From contig CAYZRY010000014.1 in assembly GCA_964481005.1 (NCBI GenBank), positions 1 to 23,876 of the forward strand: a stretch of DNA of 23,876 nucleotides. The letters run 5' to 3'. Position 1 is the first letter of the stretch. Each line of letters begins with the position of its first letter. The position numbers were made by a program, and so were the translations under genes. This stretch comes from CAYZRY01 sp964481005. GTDB taxonomy: Bacteria; Bacillota_I; Bacilli_A; RF39; UBA660. Under the pieces are notes generated by a model. The model was not told where the DNA came from. It saw only the letters and a list, made by a program, of their open reading frames with translations, and searched no databases. This document shows positions 7,192-15,404 of this stretch, piece after piece.

Positions 7192-8499
7192 TTATTTATT
7201 TAATAAATCTGTATAAGCATTTTCAAGGTCATAAATATTTGTACAACTCATGAAACACATGACAGCATTTTTATGTTCTAATAGTTTTTCAACATCTGCA
7301 AGAGCAACATTTCTTGCTCCTTCAACTTGTGAGCGAATAAGCTCACTAGTAATTCCTGGATACTCTTCTTGTTTTTCACGATCACTGTAAATATCCATTA
7401 TATATGTTTTATCAGCCTGGTCAAAACTAGCAATAAATTCATCTAGTAATGCCTCAGTACGCGAATAGGTATTTGGCAAAAAGATTGCTACTATTTCTTT
7501 GTCTGGGTATTTTTGTTTAGCTGCTGCTATCGTCACTTCGATTTCGGTTGGATGATGTGCATAGTCATCAATGACGACGATATCTCCGTAAAAGCTTTCT
7601 TTAAAACGTCTTTTAGCTCCTGGGAATGTCTTCATATGTTTTAAAATATCTTCGTAACTAAGTCCATAGTTTTTACAGACGATAATTGCTGCCAAAGCAT
7701 TTTGAACCATGTGTTTACCGAATAATGGTAAATCGAAATGACCATAGAACTGTCCTTCAATATAGCAATCGAAGTCACTTCCCTCGGCAGTAAAGTTGAC
7801 GCCTCTAGCAACAACATTGTCTTCTTCGTTAAAACCGTAGTATGTGACATCTTTTTCAAAGTCGATTGCTCTGATATTTGGATCATCTCCGCAGACGACG
7901 ACAAATTCAGCTTTCGAAGCGAATTTTTTAAACGTCTCTTTAATTTCTTCTAAACCACCTGGATAACACTCAGTGTGATCAAGTTCAATATTAGTAATAA
8001 TAGCCGTATGTGGGTAATAAGCTAAAAAGTGCTTGTTATACTCATCACTTTCAATGACAAAAATTTGGTCATCTTTACTAGCATGAGCCGTCCCATCACC
8101 GACAAAATAACTACATCCAATTGTATTTTTTAAGATGTGACTAATCAGTAAACTAGTCGTTGTTTTACCATGCGTTCCAGAGACTCCGACTGTATCAAAC
8201 TGTTTAGTTATTTCACCTACTACCATATTGTAATCTTGGACCTTAAGACCAAGAGCTCTTACTCTTTTTAGTTCTGGATGGTCTTCCTTAAAAGCCTTCG
8301 AATAAGTGACGATAGTATCTTTATCAAGTTCGTGATTTCCATCATAAAAAATCTGGATTCCACGAGCGTCCAATCCTTCCTCAGTAAACTTGTGACTGCG
8401 AACATCGTCATAGCCACTAACTTCATTTCCTAAATCAAAAAGTATATTAGCCAAAGTAGACATACCAGCCCCTTTGATACCTATACAATAATACTTCAT
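7192..8499 (-). CDS. murC: UDP-N-acetylmuramate--L-alanine ligase
   Basis: This 435-residue cytosolic enzyme adds L-Ala to UDP-MurNAc, the first step of stem-peptide synthesis. The N-terminal Rossmann fold opens with YYCIGIKGAGMS; the ATP-binding loop is GTHGKTTT at 108-115; the middle domain has ESDEY and ITNIELDHTECY; the C-terminal domain has the MurC hallmark DDYAHHPTEI. The length and domain order are normal. ATG 8499 follows AGAGG and an extended -10 promoter at 8526-8534. It is the first gene of the murC-comN-rel-dtd unit, which couples wall synthesis with the stringent response. Confidence 0.97.
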   Translation of the reverse strand: MKYYCIGIKGAGMSTLANILFDLGNEVSGYDDVRSHKFTEEGLDARGIQIFYDGNHELDKDTIVTYSKAFKEDHPELKRVRALGLKVQDYNMVVGEITKQFDTVGVSGTHGKTTTSLLISHILKNTIGCSYFVGDGTAHASKDDQIFVIESDEYNKHFLAYYPHTAIITNIELDHTECYPGGLEEIKETFKKFASKAEFVVVCGDDPNIRAIDFEKDVTYYGFNEEDNVVARGVNFTAEGSDFDCYIEGQFYGHFDLPLFGKHMVQNALAAIIVCKNYGLSYEDILKHMKTFPGAKRRFKESFYGDIVVIDDYAHHPTEIEVTIAAAKQKYPDKEIVAIFLPNTYSRTEALLDEFIASFDQADKTYIMDIYSDREKQEEYPGITSELIRSQVEGARNVALADVEKLLEHKNAVMCFMSCTNIYDLENAYTDLLNK

Positions 8500-8525
8500 A
8501 ATCTACCTCTTTCTATATATCAATG

Positions 8526-8534
8526 ATTATAACA
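8526..8534 (-). promoter_or_regulatory. Extended -10 promoter of murC-comN-rel-dtd
   Basis: The minus strand reads TGTTATAAT (8534-8526), an extended -10 element, in the 59-base gap between the metallophosphoesterase and murC genes. A possible -35 is only weakly matched. The start of transcription would be near 8519, about 20 bases before the murC ATG. No clear terminator for the preceding gene is visible here, so read-through from upstream is possible. Confidence 0.6.
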
Positions 8535-8558
8535 AAAAATGGATAAGTTTAAAAGAGT

Positions 8559-9467
8559 TTACTTAATTCTGATTAGATTTATACTAGGTTGATTAAAAAG
8601 TCTAAAGGGTAAAACAGTCGTTCCTATTCCACCACTTACATATATGTTAGTTTCTCCCACTTCGTAGAAGGCCTCGCTATAGGTCTTAGCTCCACGTACT
8701 TTGACAAGTGAACCTATTTTAGGAAGTCTAACTTGACCGTTATGGGAATGACCTGAAAGTGCTATATCGACTGGATAGTTATCGAGAATATCGATAAAAG
8801 CATCCCCTTCATGAGCAATCACTATCGAAAAGATATCTCTATTTGCTGCTTCATCTAAAAAGTAAGCCATCGCCGCAGTAATATCATCACGACCTAAAAT
8901 GCTATCACCTATACCACTAAGTAAAATAGATTGATAATCGTCATTATAGATTAATTCAAACTTGTTATTTAAATCGATAAAACCTGCATCAGTTAAACAC
9001 TTAGCTACCTTGTCACTTTTATCATGATTACCTAAAACCATGTATTTTCCAAGTTTTGCCTCAATTTTAGCTAGAGCTTTACTAAGAGCATCATAATCGA
9101 CTTTTTTGCTATTACGATCAACTAGATCCCCAGTAAAGATAACTAGATCAGCTTTGATGTAATTGATCTTTTGAGTGAGCTTATCAAGCTTTTTTAAATC
9201 AGTCGTATGACCATAGTGCAGATCACTAAAGTGAACAATTTTTGCTCCGTAAAAACTCTTAGGTAATTTATCTGATTTATTGACATATTCTCTGACGACT
9301 AGACCACTAGTTCCAAGATAACGAAGAGTGACAAAAGTTAGTGATAAAAACAAAAAAAGAACAAACAAAAACTTAAATAGTCTAGCGTTTTTTACTTTGC
9401 GCTTCTGACGATTCTTCTCGCGTTCGATACTTTCAATTTTCTCTTTGTTTCTATCTGCTCTTCTCAA
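8559..9467 (-). CDS. Membrane-anchored metallophosphoesterase (calcineurin-like)
   Basis: A 302-residue protein with all five metallophosphoesterase blocks: SDLH (D82, H84), GDLVD (D114), GNHD (N147-H148), AHE (H219) and GHSHNGQ (H240, H242), so a dinuclear metal site is intact. A very basic cytosolic N-terminus (about 1-29) is followed by one membrane segment (about 30-50), placing the catalytic domain outside the membrane if positive-inside holds. It resembles the YkuE group, and the substrate is unknown. The start is TTG at 9467, overlapping the TGA of the CPBP gene (TTGA), with GGAG upstream; no in-frame ATG occurs before the catalytic region. It ends the trpS-murG-murB-ftsQ unit, suggesting envelope phosphate-ester or lipid-phosphate hydrolysis, which is inference. 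Confidence 0.85.
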   Translation of the reverse strand: MRRADRNKEKIESIEREKNRQKRKVKNARLFKFLFVLFLFLSLTFVTLRYLGTSGLVVREYVNKSDKLPKSFYGAKIVHFSDLHYGHTTDLKKLDKLTQKINYIKADLVIFTGDLVDRNSKKVDYDALSKALAKIEAKLGKYMVLGNHDKSDKVAKCLTDAGFIDLNNKFELIYNDDYQSILLSGIGDSILGRDDITAAMAYFLDEAANRDIFSIVIAHEGDAFIDILDNYPVDIALSGHSHNGQVRLPKIGSLVKVRGAKTYSEAFYEVGETNIYVSGGIGTTVLPFRLFNQPSINLIRIK

Positions 9468-10162
9468 AATATTACTCCACTAGCTAAAAAATTAATAAAT
9501 GTCAGTAAAAAGTTATGCCAAATATGAATAAAGATACTTGGATAAACTGTTTTAGTTTTGACCATTGTTAGGGCAAATAATATTCCTAGGGCTGAATATG
9601 GAATCATAAATAATAAATCAAAGTATGAATTCATACTACCGATGACATGTAATCCTGAAAATATTAAACCTGATGTTAGAACAAAGACTACTTTGTTTTT
9701 AAAGACTGAATAAAATGAATGACGGAAAACTAGTTCTTCGGCAATAGGACCTAAAATAACAGTTGTAAGACCTGCTATTAATGGTGATGCTGCTAAAGTC
9801 TGTCTAACTGCTTGCTCATTGTTAGAGATAGTTAATCCTGCCTTGGCTAGTAAAAAGTTGCTAGACATCATAATTAACATCCCGACACCCCAGTATAAAA
9901 AAGCAATTTTCATATCACTTTCTTTAGTCTTTTGAAACTTTTTCCAGTCTTTTGCTAAATCTTTGCGATAAAGCAAAATAGCTACCAGCGTGATTACGAT
10001 AAAATCGATTGCTCTTAGAATAACTAATACTTTCTTGTCAGCAATGTCTACTCCTAGAGCAATAGCTGCCATATAAGTAAAGCTAGATGACATTAAAAAG
10101 ACCAGTAAGAGAAAAAACATTTTTAGATATTTTTTACTTTTGTCGACAACTGTTTTATTCAT
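9464..10162 (-). CDS. CPBP (CAAX/Abi-type) intramembrane metalloprotease
   Basis: A 232-residue polytopic membrane protein with several hydrophobic segments (about 15-36, 44-65, 86-107, 126-141, 158-178, 182-200, 208-230). The family motifs are present: EELVFR at 142-147 (EExxxR), FSGLH with H172, and HIWHN with H213, H216 and N217. These residues form the intramembrane glutamyl protease site. In Firmicutes such proteins are linked to bacteriocin self-immunity, peptide maturation or unknown roles; no bacteriocin gene is visible here. ATG 10162 follows GGAGG nine bases after the LRR gene stop. The gene ends in TGA, confirming TGA as a stop in this organism. Confidence 0.88.
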   Translation of the reverse strand: MNKTVVDKSKKYLKMFFLLLVFLMSSSFTYMAAIALGVDIADKKVLVILRAIDFIVITLVAILLYRKDLAKDWKKFQKTKESDMKIAFLYWGVGMLIMMSSNFLLAKAGLTISNNEQAVRQTLAASPLIAGLTTVILGPIAEELVFRHSFYSVFKNKVVFVLTSGLIFSGLHVIGSMNSYFDLLFMIPYSALGILFALTMVKTKTVYPSIFIHIWHNFLLTFINFLASGVIF

Positions 10163-10171
10163 ATTTCCTCC

Positions 10172-11563
10172 TTAACATAGTGGTTGGATATTATATATCG
10201 GTATCTTAGATGCTTCCAAAATACTTGGATCATCGACAGAACTACTAGCAATACATCCAACCGAAGTATTATCACCAATCGAAATTGTTTTAATTGGGTT
10301 TTCTTTAAAAGCATTTTGAAGTATTCTGTTTAGTTTATTGTTCTTGGTAAGATCGATAGATGTTATTTTATTTTGTTTAAAGGCTCCATTACCGATAATA
10401 ACTAAATCGATTGCTCCAAAGTTAATCGTTGATATTTTATTCTGAGCAAATGCTTCTAATTCGATATTTCTAAGACTAGTATTTTTACTAAAGTCTAGGG
10501 CAGTTATCTGATTATTAATAAATGCTTTATGCCCTATTCTCCAAAGTTTATCATTAGCAGAAAAATCGACATCCAGTATTTCATTGTGAGAAAAAGCATC
10601 ATAGGCAATCTCTTCGAGATTCTTTAAGCCTCGCAAATCTACTTTTTTAAGTTTATTATGATGAAATGGTGAGTATAAACTCTTCATCATTGGTAAATTA
10701 TCCATGTATAAATCAGTTAATTGATTATTTGAGAAAGCTTCACTTTGAACACTCATAAGCCTTGGTAAATCGATCATTGAAACCGATGTTAGAGATTGCA
10801 TTGTAAAAGCATATTCTTCGATGTGTTCAAGATAGTTTAACGATCTAATATTGACATGTTTTATTTTATTATCGAGACTAGACTCAAAGTTACCGTTTCG
10901 TTTGATACGAACTAGGTGTTTAGCATTGCTGAAGTCTAGGACATCGATATCTAGATTATGCATAGCATTAATATCGATTCTGACAATCTTTTTACCATCT
11001 ACCTTAGCGGGAACAGAAATGACTTTAGTGTGACATGCTTTATCGTCACTAAAGTGACGAATAATACCATCTTTATCAGCAGTGAAACATTTTTCGCTAC
11101 TTGGAACAAAGAAACCATCGTAAGGATGGAGCATATCACAAGTTTTAGCATCGATAATTAACTGTGCTTTGTTAGTATCATTTGGCAAATTAAAAATCGT
11201 GTCTGTTTCACTTTTTTTCATTTTATTAATTGTTTCTTCACTGCTAGGTCCGTAGAAATCATTCCCACTTTTAGCAGCAAAATAATACTTGTAAGACCCA
11301 TCGTAAGTAAAAGCTACATATGCTTTATCAAAAGTTTTATCATCTAAACAAGAACTAGGATAATAATAAATATAGTCTGGTGAAAGGTATATAGTATTGA
11401 TCTTTTCTATTTTTTCTTTGGATAAATTAATCAAAGTTTTAGCTTTTCTATTTTTACCACCGAAAAGATCTAATTTAGCAATAGAAAAAACATTAACTAT
11501 TACAAGTATAGCTATAATAGCAGCCATAATCCAAAATAAGATCTGTTCTTTTTGCTCTTTCAT
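10172..11563 (-). CDS. Membrane-anchored leucine-rich-repeat (BspA-like) protein
   Basis: I place the start at ATG 11563, since GGGAAGG (11569-11575) lies five bases upstream. A longer in-frame ATG at 11596 has no such site and would add 11 residues. The 463-residue product has an N-terminal membrane anchor (about 8-28), a linker domain of about 150 residues with three or more cysteines, then roughly ten LRR_5-type repeats of about 22-24 residues of the form L--I---AF--N-I--ID/LDFS----L. It ends in PLC. BspA-like repeats usually make binding surfaces outside the cell. Its position between ftsQ and a membrane protease in a wall and division operon is unusual. A weak promoter may lie just upstream. 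The ligand is unknown. Confidence 0.85.
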   Translation of the reverse strand: MKEQKEQILFWIMAAIIAILVIVNVFSIAKLDLFGGKNRKAKTLINLSKEKIEKINTIYLSPDYIYYYPSSCLDDKTFDKAYVAFTYDGSYKYYFAAKSGNDFYGPSSEETINKMKKSETDTIFNLPNDTNKAQLIIDAKTCDMLHPYDGFFVPSSEKCFTADKDGIIRHFSDDKACHTKVISVPAKVDGKKIVRIDINAMHNLDIDVLDFSNAKHLVRIKRNGNFESSLDNKIKHVNIRSLNYLEHIEEYAFTMQSLTSVSMIDLPRLMSVQSEAFSNNQLTDLYMDNLPMMKSLYSPFHHNKLKKVDLRGLKNLEEIAYDAFSHNEILDVDFSANDKLWRIGHKAFINNQITALDFSKNTSLRNIELEAFAQNKISTINFGAIDLVIIGNGAFKQNKITSIDLTKNNKLNRILQNAFKENPIKTISIGDNTSVGCIASSSVDDPSILEASKIPIYNIQPLC

Positions 11564-11584
11564 ACTAACCTTCCCTACTATATA

Positions 11585-11593
11585 AATATAACA
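11585..11593 (-). promoter_or_regulatory. Possible extended -10 promoter before the LRR gene
   Basis: The minus strand reads TGTTATATT (11593-11585) in the 44-base gap between ftsQ and the LRR gene, with a poor -35 (TTGAAT) at about 19 bases. It would give a leader of only about 15 bases, so it is tentative. No terminator is visible in this gap, so the LRR gene is probably also read from the upstream operon. Confidence 0.35.
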
Positions 11594-11607
11594 CAAATTT
11601 ATTCTTT

Positions 11608-12294
11608 TTATTCAAATACTTTAAAGCTACTTGCTGCACCATAACCAGAGTCTAGATATAGTATCCCCTTTTTACCATCTAGCGTAGCACAGATATCATC
11701 GTAGTATTTTAGTGAATCCATATTAGGATTGTTGATATATACATAATTGCCATCACTCATCATAAAGAGAAATCTAGCTTCATCATAGGTTGTCGGATCA
11801 TATTTAATCTCTGATATTCTAAGTCTGATGTTGGCATTTAGATTTGCAAACTCTTCGACAAACTTTTCATAGACAACATCACTTACATAGTTGATTAGAA
11901 TTGGACTATCGTAAGGCTTTTCAGCATTTATTTTACTACCATCAGATAATACATACTTGGAAGTATTACTGTTTAGAAAAAGAATGTCTTTCTCGGTAAT
12001 TTTTATCTCGAAGACATGAAAAAACTTTCTCGATATTTTGACTGATTTGATAAGTGGGTGTTTTTTTAGACGAGTATTTAATTGAAAACTAGTCACTGAA
12101 AAGAAAGCTGGATATTTATCCAGACGTGCCATGTCAATTATTTCTTGATCACTTATCTTTTGGTTGCCGACAACAAAGATATTTTTGGTTGGCAAAGAGA
12201 CGACAAAAACTAAAAGAATGCTGAGTAAAGTGACAATTGCAATAGCAATCATCATCGGTATTACTTTGACCCTTCTTTTAATCTTCTTCGCCAT
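11608..12294 (-). CDS. ftsQ: Cell-division protein FtsQ/DivIB
   Basis: A 228-residue bitopic membrane protein: basic cytosolic start (KKIKRRVK), membrane segment about 12-34, then an extracytoplasmic POTRA domain about 35-103 (IFVVGNQKIS, KHPLIKSVKISRKFFHVFEIKITEK) and a beta domain (SKYVLSDGSKIN, GILYLDSGYG). The pattern and the position directly after murG-murB match DivIB, a divisome scaffold that works with FtsL and DivIC. ATG 12294 is two bases after the murB reading frame, with its GGGAG site inside the murB 3' end. FtsA and FtsZ are not in the window. Confidence 0.9.
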   Translation of the reverse strand: MAKKIKRRVKVIPMMIAIAIVTLLSILLVFVVSLPTKNIFVVGNQKISDQEIIDMARLDKYPAFFSVTSFQLNTRLKKHPLIKSVKISRKFFHVFEIKITEKDILFLNSNTSKYVLSDGSKINAEKPYDSPILINYVSDVVYEKFVEEFANLNANIRLRISEIKYDPTTYDEARFLFMMSDGNYVYINNPNMDSLKYYDDICATLDGKKGILYLDSGYGAASSFKVFE

Positions 12295-12296
12295 TA

Positions 12297-13205
12297 TTAC
12301 TCCCAGTTAACAAATTCTTGTTCAACTTTAAGTTCGATATTATATTTTTCTTTGACTGCTTCTTGAGTGAATTTGATAAGTTCCATTATTTCACTAGCTT
12401 TAGCATTGCCAATATTAATTATAAAGTTAGCATGTTTATCACTTATTTTAGCTCCCCCACGACATAGTCCTTTAAGACCTAAATCGTCGATTAGTTTACC
12501 AGCTGGTGTTTCTTCGTTAGGGTTTCTAAAAACTGATCCGGCTGATGGATACTCAAGTGGTTGTGAGCTCATTCTACGCATGCGACGATCTTTGACTAGT
12601 TCATGCATTTCTTCGGCATTACCCTTCTTTAGAGTAATCGATGCCTCTAGACAAATATAGCCAGGATTCTTTTGTAAGAAAGAAGTGCGATAATGAAAAT
12701 CAAGTTCACGATTAGTCATATTGATAACTTTATAGTCTGGAGTTAGTACCTTGACCTTTTTGACAATGTATCCCATATCACTTTTATAAGCTCCGGCATT
12801 CATAAAGATTGCTCCGCCGATAGTCCCGGGAATACCAGTTGCAAACTCGAGCCCAGAAAGTCCTTTTTTAACAGCCATATTGGCAACTTTCATCAAACTA
12901 GCTCCAGCTCCGACCGTTAGACTGTTTCTAAAAAATTCAATCTTATCAAAAGCCGTCAATCTGATAATTACACCCTTGTAATCACGATCAGAGAAAAGTG
13001 TATTTGAACCATTTCCTAGGATCTTAAACTTAATTTTATGACCGTTACATAGTTTGATTAGTTGAACCAAAGATTTGACATCTTTCGGAAAAATCATCAA
13101 GCTAGCTTTACCACCAACTTTATAGGTTGTATGCTTACTCAAACTGACATTTTCTTCAATTTTACCTATGTCACTACGTTTTATTATTTCTAAAAATTCG
13201 TTCAC
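12297..13205 (-). CDS. murB: UDP-N-acetylenolpyruvoylglucosamine reductase (type II MurB)
   Basis: This 302-residue FAD enzyme reduces UDP-GlcNAc-enolpyruvate to UDP-MurNAc. The FAD-binding blocks are HTTYKVGG (25-32), LGNGSNTLF (63-71) and GIPGTIGGAIFMNAGAY (124-140). The catalytic serine lies in SAGSVFRNP (S224), with R173 in YRTSF. The short C-terminal layout is that of the Gram-positive type II enzyme. The start is GTG at 13205, which shares its G with the TAG stop of murG (TAGTG), so translation is coupled. Confidence 0.96.
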   Translation of the reverse strand: MNEFLEIIKRSDIGKIEENVSLSKHTTYKVGGKASLMIFPKDVKSLVQLIKLCNGHKIKFKILGNGSNTLFSDRDYKGVIIRLTAFDKIEFFRNSLTVGAGASLMKVANMAVKKGLSGLEFATGIPGTIGGAIFMNAGAYKSDMGYIVKKVKVLTPDYKVINMTNRELDFHYRTSFLQKNPGYICLEASITLKKGNAEEMHELVKDRRMRRMSSQPLEYPSAGSVFRNPNEETPAGKLIDDLGLKGLCRGGAKISDKHANFIINIGNAKASEIMELIKFTQEAVKEKYNIELKVEQEFVNWE

Positions 13206-14284
13206 TATTTTTCACCTGCTAAATCAATAAGAAGTTTAGCAATTTTACTTGCACTATCTCTTATTCCTATTTTTTTATTACTCTCTGACATTATATCATA
13301 TTTAGTCTTACTCTTTAAGACAAAATCAATAGATTCAAGGAGCTTTTGGGCACTTAAATCTTTTTCTTTAATAACGATACTTGCCCCGGCTTCTTCGAGG
13401 ACTTTAGCATTTTCTTCCTGATGATTATGAGTTACATATGGAGATGGAATTAGAATGCTCGGAAGACCTAGGACTGTTATCTCGGAGATGGTTGTTGCCC
13501 CAGCTCGAGAGATAATTAAATCGGTCTTTTTTAAGTATGATCCCATATTGTCAAGATATGGATAGACTGTGACATTTTCTGGAAGATTCATTTTGCTGAA
13601 CTCTTCAAAATAGTTCTTGCCACTGATAAAGATAACTTGATAATTTTGATTAGCAAACTTAGGTAATATCTCTATCATCGATTTACTGACCGTTTTAGAT
13701 CCCATACTACCCATGACAATCATGATTGTAGGCATATCTTTTAGACCAAGTTCTTTGTAACTTAACTCTTTAACTTTAAGTATCTGTTCACTACAAGGAT
13801 TACCAGTAAAGACCGTTTTTTCCTTAGGAAAGTATTTGATACTATCCTCAAGTGATACGCCGATTAAATCAGCTTTCTTAGCGATAATTTTATTAGATAA
13901 TCCCGGAATAGAGTTTTGTTCATGAATAAAAACTTTGTATCCTAGTTTTTTAGCTATCGTGCAAACAGGCAAAGTTATATAACCACCAATACCAAGCACT
14001 AAATCAGGCTTAAAAGCACTAATTTCTTTTTTTAGAATTTGCTTAGCTTTAAGATATTTACTTAATACTTTGAAATTAGCCAAAGGATTTCGACGATTTA
14101 ATCCCTTTAGCTCGACACCTAGATATTTGATACCTCGCTTAGGAACAATTTCTGCTTCCATGCGATCGCGAGTACCAATGTATAAAACATCCAGATCATC
14201 TACTTGTTCTTTAAGTTTTTCAATAATAGCCAGGGCTGGATAAATATGTCCACCCGTTCCACCGGCACTGACGATGATACGCAT
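13205..14284 (-). CDS. murG: Undecaprenyl-PP-MurNAc-pentapeptide GlcNAc transferase
   Basis: A 359-residue peripheral membrane glycosyltransferase that converts lipid I to lipid II on the cytosolic face. Signatures are GGTGGH at 8-13, HEQN at 121-124, MGSMGS at 191-196, SRAGATTISE at 259-268 and HQEENA at 288-293, which match the acceptor- and UDP-GlcNAc-binding loops. The length is normal. ATG 14284 lies behind AGGAGG, in the eight-base gap after trpS. It is followed by murB and ftsQ, a classic division and cell wall cluster order. Confidence 0.97.
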   Translation of the reverse strand: MRIIVSAGGTGGHIYPALAIIEKLKEQVDDLDVLYIGTRDRMEAEIVPKRGIKYLGVELKGLNRRNPLANFKVLSKYLKAKQILKKEISAFKPDLVLGIGGYITLPVCTIAKKLGYKVFIHEQNSIPGLSNKIIAKKADLIGVSLEDSIKYFPKEKTVFTGNPCSEQILKVKELSYKELGLKDMPTIMIVMGSMGSKTVSKSMIEILPKFANQNYQVIFISGKNYFEEFSKMNLPENVTVYPYLDNMGSYLKKTDLIISRAGATTISEITVLGLPSILIPSPYVTHNHQEENAKVLEEAGASIVIKEKDLSAQKLLESIDFVLKSKTKYDIMSESNKKIGIRDSASKIAKLLIDLAGEK

Positions 14285-14292
14285 AATTCCTC

Positions 14293-15336
14293 CTAATTAA
14301 AATAATCTATTTTCATAGCTTTTCTAACTCTGTTTAATGTTTGATTAGCTTTGATATTAGCTCTAGCAGATCCTTCAATCAAAATCTGTTTAACCGTCTC
14401 TAAATCATTTTCATAAATCTTACGACGCTCTCTAATTGGCGTAAGTAATTCTTCTAAAACTTCGAATAAGAACTTTTTAATTTTGACATCACCAAGTCCC
14501 CCACGCATATAATGCGCTTTTAATTCATCGAGATTTTTATACTCTGGTAAATATTTGGCAAAATGTTCATCATTTGAGAAGACATCCAAATAAGTAAAGA
14601 CTGTGTTGCCTTCAACTTTACCAGGATCTTCGATACTAATGTGATTTGGGTCAGTGTACATCGACATGACTTTTTGTCTTACCACGTCACTTGGATCAGA
14701 TAAGAAAATACTATTTCCTAGTGATTTACTCATCTTGTTTTCTCCATCAGTTCCAGGAAGACGGCAGCAAGCCTCATTTTCTGGCAGATAAGCTTTGGGT
14801 TCAACTAGTGTTTCACCATAAAGATTATTGAAGCTGCGAACTATTTCGCGAGCTTGCTCAAGCATCGGTAACTGATCGTCTCCAACTGGTACAACCGTGG
14901 CATCAAAAGCAGTAATATCGGCAGCTTGAGAAACTGGATAAGTTAAAAAGCCCATCGGAATACTAGTTTCAAAATTGCGCATTTTAAGTTCACTCTTAAC
15001 TGTTGGGTTTCTTTCCAAACGGCTAAGAGTTACTAAATTCATGTAATAGAAAGTAAGTTCATACAAAGCAGGAATCTGCGACTGAACTAAAATAGTTGTC
15101 TTAGCTGGATCTAGACCACAAGCTAAATAGTCGAGAGCTACTTCATAGACACTTTCACGAACCTTATCAGGATTGTCATAGTTATCAGTTAAGGCCTGAG
15201 CATCTGCAATCATGATGAAAATTTCATCAAATTCACCACTGTTTTGATGAGCCACTCTCTCCCTTAATGAACCGACATAATGACCAATGTGTAATTTACC
15301 AGTTGGTCTGTCTCCTGTAAGTATTATTTTTTTCAT
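14293..15336 (-). CDS. trpS: Tryptophanyl-tRNA synthetase
   Basis: A class I aminoacyl-tRNA synthetase of 347 residues that charges tRNA-Trp. HIGH is at 16-19 and KMSKS at 201-205, with TGDRPTGKLHIGH and GDDQLPMLE typical of TrpS. I choose ATG 15336. The longer frame to GTG 15348 would put the start codons inside AAGTGGTGA (15342-15350), which is better read as the ribosome binding site five bases upstream. A TTTACA-16-TATAAT promoter precedes it. No T-box leader fits in the short upstream gap, so tryptophan-dependent control of that kind is unlikely. Its placement at the head of a murG-murB-ftsQ unit is uncommon. Confidence 0.97.
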   Translation of the reverse strand: MKKIILTGDRPTGKLHIGHYVGSLRERVAHQNSGEFDEIFIMIADAQALTDNYDNPDKVRESVYEVALDYLACGLDPAKTTILVQSQIPALYELTFYYMNLVTLSRLERNPTVKSELKMRNFETSIPMGFLTYPVSQAADITAFDATVVPVGDDQLPMLEQAREIVRSFNNLYGETLVEPKAYLPENEACCRLPGTDGENKMSKSLGNSIFLSDPSDVVRQKVMSMYTDPNHISIEDPGKVEGNTVFTYLDVFSNDEHFAKYLPEYKNLDELKAHYMRGGLGDVKIKKFLFEVLEELLTPIRERRKIYENDLETVKQILIEGSARANIKANQTLNRVRKAMKIDYFN

Positions 15337-15341
15337 ATTAA

Positions 15342-15350
15342 TCACCACTT
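15342..15350 (-). promoter_or_regulatory. trpS: Ribosome binding site that decides the trpS start
   Basis: AAGTGGTGA on the minus strand complements the 16S tail through GGTGA and lies five bases before ATG 15336. The in-frame GTG codons at 15348 and 15345 are part of this site and so are not starts. Confidence 0.65.
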
Positions 15351-15352
15351 AA

Positions 15353-15380
15353 ATTATACTATATTTATGTTATATGTAAA
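15353..15380 (-). promoter_or_regulatory. Promoter of the trpS-murG-murB-ftsQ unit
   Basis: The minus strand reads TTTACA (15380-15375), a 16-base spacer and TATAAT (15358-15353). The -35 element begins within the T-rich tail of the yebC terminator, so terminator and promoter are interleaved. The start of transcription would be near 15346. Confidence 0.7.
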
Positions 15381-15404
15381 AGAAAAAGACAGTTTACACT
15401 GTCT
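15378..15404 (-). terminator. Rho-independent terminator after yebC
   Basis: A perfect 7-bp stem (AGACAGT with ACTGTCT, 15404-15398 and 15393-15387) with a 4-base loop is followed on the minus strand by TTTTTCTTTT. The first arm overlaps the TAG stop of yebC (15405-15403). Confidence 0.85.

Noticed and set aside
9464..10162. CPBP protease as part of a bacteriocin or anti-phage immunity locus
   Set aside because: No leader peptide, transporter, toxin or defence gene is nearby; the neighbours are wall, division and envelope genes.
11564..11596. Longer N-terminus of the LRR protein (start at ATG 11596)
   Set aside because: The extra 11 residues cover the ribosome binding site GGGAAGG, and no binding site precedes ATG 11596.
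15337..15402. T-box leader for trpS
   Set aside because: The gap between yebC and trpS is only about 66 bases and is filled by a terminator and promoter. No specifier loop or T-box sequence is visible, and the hairpin lies upstream of the predicted start site.
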